Below are positions 41,215 through 44,666 of a DNA stretch of 44,666 nucleotides, one piece after another (within the stretch, counting starts at the first letter, position 1; each line of letters starts with the position of its first letter). Source of the stretch: CAZLAK01 sp964557545 (GTDB lineage: Bacteria > Bacillota > Desulfotomaculia > Desulfotomaculales > Pelotomaculaceae); assembly GCA_964557545.1 (NCBI GenBank), contig CAZLAK010000019.1, positions 1 to 44,666 of the forward strand, read 5' to 3'. The notes beneath the pieces are model-generated. The model did no database searches and was not told the DNA's origin. It saw only the letters and a program-made list of their open reading frames with translations. The translations under genes were made by a program, and so were the position numbers.

Positions 41215-41239
41215 GGGGGAAGGTTTCCCCCCATTTTTT
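41214..41239 (+). terminator. Intrinsic terminator after the metK-amidohydrolase unit
   Basis: GGGGGGAA (41214-41221) and TTCCCCCC (41225-41232) form a perfect 8-bp stem with loop GGT, followed by ATTTTTT. Confidence 0.8.
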
Positions 41240-41267
41240 GTCGAAACAAAAATCGAGGTGGGGAGCA

Positions 41268-42968
41268 ATGCGGCCAAAGGAGGGCTGGCGGCACTTAACT
41301 TACACCTGGCTGGTCATCGGTCTGGCGGCCTGGCGTCTGGCGGCCCTCTTTCCCCAATTGGACTTAGACCGTACGGAGGAGCTTTTGGCTGCGGCTGTCC
41401 TGGGTATGGCGGCCGAGTGCCTGGCGGTGCCGGCGCCCTGCGGGCAATTCTCCGGCATTTTTGCGCTTTTCCTGGCCCTTTTTCTGACCGGCGGGCAGGC
41501 GGCCGCCGCCTGGGCCGGCAGCGCGGCCCTGCTCTTAGGGCAGGGCATTGCCAACCGCGGCAGTCCGGCGCGCACGGCTCTGTTCAACGCTTCCCAGCAC
41601 GTGCTGGCGGTCTCAATGGCCGGCTTGGCCTTTGAGCAGAGCGCCATACGCCTGGCAGGAAAAACGGGGATATCCCTGTTAGCCTCGCTTTTGGCCTTTA
41701 CCGCTGCCTACATGGCTGCCAACCACTTTCTGGTCTACCTCTACACGCTCCCGGTGCGGCGCAGGGCGGTGGGTCCTCCCTGGCAGGCTACCTTGCGGTG
41801 GGATGCGGCCAGCTACCTATGCACGGTCCCGCTGGGCGTGCTGGTATCTTTCGTGTACAGCACAGCCGGAGGCCTGGCGGCCGCATTTCTCTTTTTGGTT
41901 ATTCTCGCCGCCCAGGTAGCTGTGCGCTTTTACACAGCCCAAAGGGCTTCTAAGAGAGAGCTTTTGGTGCTTTACGAGGCGGCCCGCTTTTTGGAGAGCG
42001 GGCTATCTCCCCGTGAACTGGCAGAATACGTCCTGCGGGCGGCGGCCAGGGTTGTGCCCTACCACTCGGGGGCTGTTTACTGGCGGGCTTTGCCGGGCTT
42101 TTCCTTTCGTCCGCTGGCCCTGCGCGGTCCGCTGGCCGAAAGTTTTGGCGCTTTAGAGATCGAGGAAGGCGAGGGGCTGGCAGGCAGGGCGGCTGCCGAA
42201 AGAACTCCCCGGCTGGTGGCAGAAACCAAAGAACTGGCGGCATTGAGCGAAGGGGAAGAGATGCTTTTGGTCTTTAAGTCGCTGGCGGTAATACCGCTGG
42301 CGGCCGGCGGGGAAACAGTGGGGCTTATGGTTTTGGGCGACCGGAAGGCAGGGGCTTTTGAGGGCGGACAGCTTTCCATCTTGTGCGCTCTGGCAACCCA
42401 GCTCGCTTTAGCCCTAAAAAATGCCCTCCTGTCCGAACGGCTGAGAAAGGCGGAAGAACGCGACCCCCAAAGCGGGCTTTGGCACTTCGCCGCCTTTTGC
42501 CGGGCCGGCGAGGAAGCCCTGGCGGCAGCCGGCCGGCAGGGCCAAGTACTGGGTCTTATTTTGCTGGACGTGGACCGCTTTAAGATCTTCAACGCGCGCT
42601 ACGGGCGGCTGGGCGGGGACAGGGCTCTGGTAGAACTGGCCGGCGTTGTCCGGCAGTGCATGCGTCCGGGTGATTTTGTGGCCCGCTACGGCGGGGACGA
42701 ATTTGTCATTCTCCTGCCCGGCGCGGGCGGCCGCTACCTTTTAGATTTGGCCAAAAACCTCTGTGCTGCCGTGCGCAAAACTGCCTTTTTGACCGGGGAG
42801 GGGCGTTCTGCTCATCTGACCGTCAGCGCCGGGGCAGCGGAGTACCCGCGCGACGCCGCTGACTTAAAAGGTTTGCTGGCAGCCGCCCAGCGGGCTTTAG
42901 AAAAAGCGGCTGCCGGCGGCGGGGACAGGGCGGAGGCGGCCGCCGTGTTCTTAGACGGGCTGGACTGA
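41268..42968 (+). CDS. Membrane-bound GAF-GGDEF diguanylate cyclase
   Basis: 566 residues from ATG 41268 (GAGGTGGGG upstream; a TTG at 41238 lies in the terminator tail). About six transmembrane helices (~15-225) form the sensor, followed by a GAF-like domain (~230-385) and a GGDEF domain (~395-560). The active site is GGDEF (475-479) and the RxxD inhibition site R466-D469 is intact. It should make c-di-GMP. The signal is unknown. It is the second cyclase in the window, in a separate unit from the stressosome one. Confidence 0.9.
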   Translation: MRPKEGWRHLTYTWLVIGLAAWRLAALFPQLDLDRTEELLAAAVLGMAAECLAVPAPCGQFSGIFALFLALFLTGGQAAAAWAGSAALLLGQGIANRGSPARTALFNASQHVLAVSMAGLAFEQSAIRLAGKTGISLLASLLAFTAAYMAANHFLVYLYTLPVRRRAVGPPWQATLRWDAASYLCTVPLGVLVSFVYSTAGGLAAAFLFLVILAAQVAVRFYTAQRASKRELLVLYEAARFLESGLSPRELAEYVLRAAARVVPYHSGAVYWRALPGFSFRPLALRGPLAESFGALEIEEGEGLAGRAAAERTPRLVAETKELAALSEGEEMLLVFKSLAVIPLAAGGETVGLMVLGDRKAGAFEGGQLSILCALATQLALALKNALLSERLRKAEERDPQSGLWHFAAFCRAGEEALAAAGRQGQVLGLILLDVDRFKIFNARYGRLGGDRALVELAGVVRQCMRPGDFVARYGGDEFVILLPGAGGRYLLDLAKNLCAAVRKTAFLTGEGRSAHLTVSAGAAEYPRDAADLKGLLAAAQRALEKAAAGGGDRAEAAAVFLDGLD

Positions 42969-42984
42969 CGGGGGTGAAGCGTCT

Positions 42985-43713
42985 TTGCTGCGGGAGTGGT
43001 GGGGTGCCGCTATTGACCTCTTCTTCCCCCCAAAACCCGAGTGTCCTTTTTGCGGCGCACAAGGCGCTCCGGGAAGCATATGCGCGGGCTGCGATGCTGC
43101 CCTGGCCAAAGCCCTAAGCCAGCCTTCCTGCCCTGCGTGCGGTCGTTTTTTAGTTGAGGCGTACGTTTTTCCCGGCAGCACCTGCAGCGACTGCCGTGCC
43201 GGCGCCCGTCCTTTTGAAGCGGTGAGGTGTGCGGGTCCCTACGAGGGAGTGCTGAAAGAGGCTATTCTTAAATTTAAGTACGGCGGCCAGCGGGGCATTG
43301 CGGCCGGGCTGGCCGCGGTGATGGCTCGGGCGGCGTGCGGGCTGCCGCCGGGAAGGATAGATTTGGCGGTGCCGGTCCCTATGTCCGCCGGCAAGCTCCG
43401 CCAAAGGGGGTACAACCAGGCGGAGTTGCTGGCCAGGGAGGTGGCCAGACAGATGGGCCTGCCGGTAGACAGCCGAGCGCTCATTAAAGTGCGGGAGACG
43501 CCCGCTCAGGCCGGGCTTAGCCGGGCTGACAGAGCGGCCAATTTGGCGGGCGCGTTTTGGGCCAAGGAGGACAGGGTGCGGGGTAAAAGCATTTTGCTGG
43601 TGGACGACGTGGTCACCACCGGTTCAACCATGGCCGCTGCCGCCAGTGCCCTTTTAAGCGCGGGCGCAGCGCGCGTGCGGGGTCTGGCGGCAGCGTCCGC
43701 CCGCTGCTTTTAA
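42985..43713 (+). CDS. comF: ComF-family phosphoribosyltransferase-like protein
   Basis: 242 residues. N-terminal cysteine pairs CPFC, CAGC, CPAC and CSDC suggest zinc binding, followed by a PRTase fold with LLVDDVVTTGSTM. ComF/GntX proteins function in DNA uptake in competent bacteria. The TTG at 42985 follows GGGGGTGAAG, 16 bp after the cyclase stop. The comF-hpf order is as in other Firmicutes. Confidence 0.92.
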   Translation: MLREWWGAAIDLFFPPKPECPFCGAQGAPGSICAGCDAALAKALSQPSCPACGRFLVEAYVFPGSTCSDCRAGARPFEAVRCAGPYEGVLKEAILKFKYGGQRGIAAGLAAVMARAACGLPPGRIDLAVPVPMSAGKLRQRGYNQAELLAREVARQMGLPVDSRALIKVRETPAQAGLSRADRAANLAGAFWAKEDRVRGKSILLVDDVVTTGSTMAAAASALLSAGAARVRGLAAASARCF

Positions 43714-44004
43714 GTTCAAACATTGTGAAAAAATCTGCAAAAATCGCGCCAGTGCTATACATTATTTTACATTATATTGTATAGTTTTGCGACAGGAATA
43801 AATTTATTCACAGTTTTACCCCTGATTTTACAGGTTATTAACAGACTTATGCACATTATCCACAGTTTTTAATGCACAAACGGACTTCTGCATAAAAAAC
43901 TTTCGACAAATTTATAACCGCTGTTAGCAGCGCTAGAAGAAGGATTTTTTTCTAGTTTGGGGAATAATAGGTTTACTAAGATCCACAAAGGGGGCTTTTG
44001 ACGT
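43714..44004. other. AT-rich spacer with DnaA-box cluster
   Basis: 291 bp with no gene. Sequences fitting TTWTNCACA occur at 43724-43732 (minus), 43804-43812, 43847-43855 and 43856-43864 (plus, the last two adjoining). One-mismatch forms are at 43870-43878 (plus) and 43887-43895 (minus). An AT-rich tract with near-identical 10-mers TACATTATTT and TACATTATAT lies at 43758-43777. A hairpin CGCTGTTAGCAGCG is at 43919-43932. It also must contain the hpf promoter, which I cannot place. Confidence 0.65.
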
Positions 44005-44541
44005 ATGAACGTGCAGGTGCGGGGTAGAAATGTGGAAGTAAGCGACACTTTAAAAGATTATATCGGAAAGAGGCTTAAGAAACTGGACAAGTACATCGAC
44101 ATCTTGGGCGATGCCCAGGTGACCTTAACAGTAGAAAGGGGCCTCCACCGGATCGAAGTTACCATACCCGTCAACGGCATGATTCTAAGGGGCGAAGAAA
44201 GCACAGGGGATATGTACACTTCTACGGATCTGGTCGTAGAAAAGCTGGAAAAGCAGATCGAGAAGTACAAGACGCGCCTTTTGAGAAGGGGCGGCAGGGG
44301 AGCGGAGAGCTACCGGCAGGCGGCTGCCCAGCCCGGCGGTGAAGCGTCTGACGAGGAGGCGCCCGCAGTGGTGCGCACCAAGAGGTTTGCCATTAAACCC
44401 ATGGCGGTTGAGGAAGCCATCCTGCAGATGAACCTTTTAGGGCACAGCTTTTTCGTATTTTCCAATGCCGAAACAGAGCAGGTAAACGTCGTTTACAAGC
44501 GAAAGGACGGCAATTACGGGTTAATTGAGCCGGAATTTTAA
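44005..44541 (+). CDS. hpf: Ribosome hibernation-promoting factor, long form
   Basis: 178 residues. The N-terminal S30AE domain (MNVQVRGRNVEVSDTLKDYI to ~98) binds the 30S subunit. A linker leads to the C-terminal dimerisation domain (~122-178, RFAIKPMAVEEAILQMNLLGH) typical of long HPF, which forms 100S ribosome dimers in stationary phase or stress. ATG 44005 follows AAAGGGGG. It is followed by a strong terminator, so is monocistronic or last in its unit. Confidence 0.96.
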   Translation: MNVQVRGRNVEVSDTLKDYIGKRLKKLDKYIDILGDAQVTLTVERGLHRIEVTIPVNGMILRGEESTGDMYTSTDLVVEKLEKQIEKYKTRLLRRGGRGAESYRQAAAQPGGEASDEEAPAVVRTKRFAIKPMAVEEAILQMNLLGHSFFVFSNAETEQVNVVYKRKDGNYGLIEPEF

Positions 44542-44554
44542 ATTTAAAGGTCCC

Positions 44555-44600
44555 AAAAGGGGTGTCTCTCCTGCGGACAACAGGAGAGCCCCTTTTTTAA
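44555..44600 (+). terminator. Intrinsic terminator after hpf
   Basis: AAAAGGGG and CTCTCCTG (44555-44573) pair with CAGGAGAG and CCCCTTTT (44581-44596), with a 3-nt internal bulge and T-rich tail. Confidence 0.85.
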
Positions 44601-44666
44601 TTAAATTTTAATTAAAGGTAAGTTGTAAAATTAATTGCCGCAACCAGGAAAAATAAAGACTCATGG

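Noticed and set aside
44663..44666. Start of the next gene (possibly secA) at the right edge
   Set aside because: An ATG is present at 44663 but only four bases remain, with a weak upstream site, so it cannot be supported.

Overview
The window reads as chromosomal DNA of a spore-forming, probably thermophilic Clostridia-class Firmicute related to Moorella, Desulfotomaculum or Ammonifex. The grounds are strong AGGAGG-type ribosome binding sites with many TTG and GTG starts, a YlmC/YmxH-type PRC-barrel protein, a long-form hpf, an SLH-domain wall protein, and a stressosome whose output is a diguanylate cyclase, an arrangement known from Moorella thermoacetica. The species cannot be fixed from sequence reading alone. 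The 5' quarter has moderate GC. The glycan region from about 11.4 to 26 kb is very GC-rich, and several intergenic spacers are AT-rich.

Region 1 (1-8336) is a chemosensory operon on the + strand: the end of a CheZ-like phosphatase, a soluble receptor with two signalling hairpins, a triple-CheW scaffold, CheB, CheY, CheA, a small STAS-like protein and a second CheY. No cheR is in the window. Region 2 (8419-11387) is a compact stressosome module, rsbR-rsbS-rsbT-rsbX, ending in a fusion of an RsbU-like RsbT-binding domain to a GGDEF diguanylate cyclase. No sigma-B, rsbV or rsbW is present. Together these look like one signalling island that ends in c-di-GMP synthesis.

Region 3 (11397-26416) makes and exports cell-surface glycan. 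On the minus strand are DUF4330, an O-antigen-ligase-like polymerase, a TuaH-like glycosyltransferase and a Phd/PIN toxin-antitoxin pair. On the plus strand are murJ, a polysaccharide deacetylase, an SLH-anchored phosphodiester glycosidase, two GT4 glycosyltransferases, fabZ, a TagO/WecA-like initiator, galU and a sugar-nucleotide epimerase. A 30-35 bp repeat occurs at 11372-11401 and, inverted, at 25441-25475, bracketing most of this block.

Region 4 (26433-33641) is a trehalose and alpha-glucan operon behind a consensus promoter and a leader with an intrinsic terminator: a GT4 enzyme, a glycogen-debranching-like glucosidase, otsA, otsB and a TreT-like synthase. Region 5 (33699-34847, minus) holds an AbiEii-type toxin-antitoxin pair and an unlisted 44-codon gene. 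Region 6 (34982-44541) has DUF421, a phosphohexomutase, a second murJ, a YlmC-like protein, metK, an amidohydrolase, a membrane GAF-GGDEF cyclase, comF and hpf. The comF-hpf spacer holds a tight cluster of DnaA-box sequences. No rRNA, tRNA, CRISPR array or insertion sequence was recognised.
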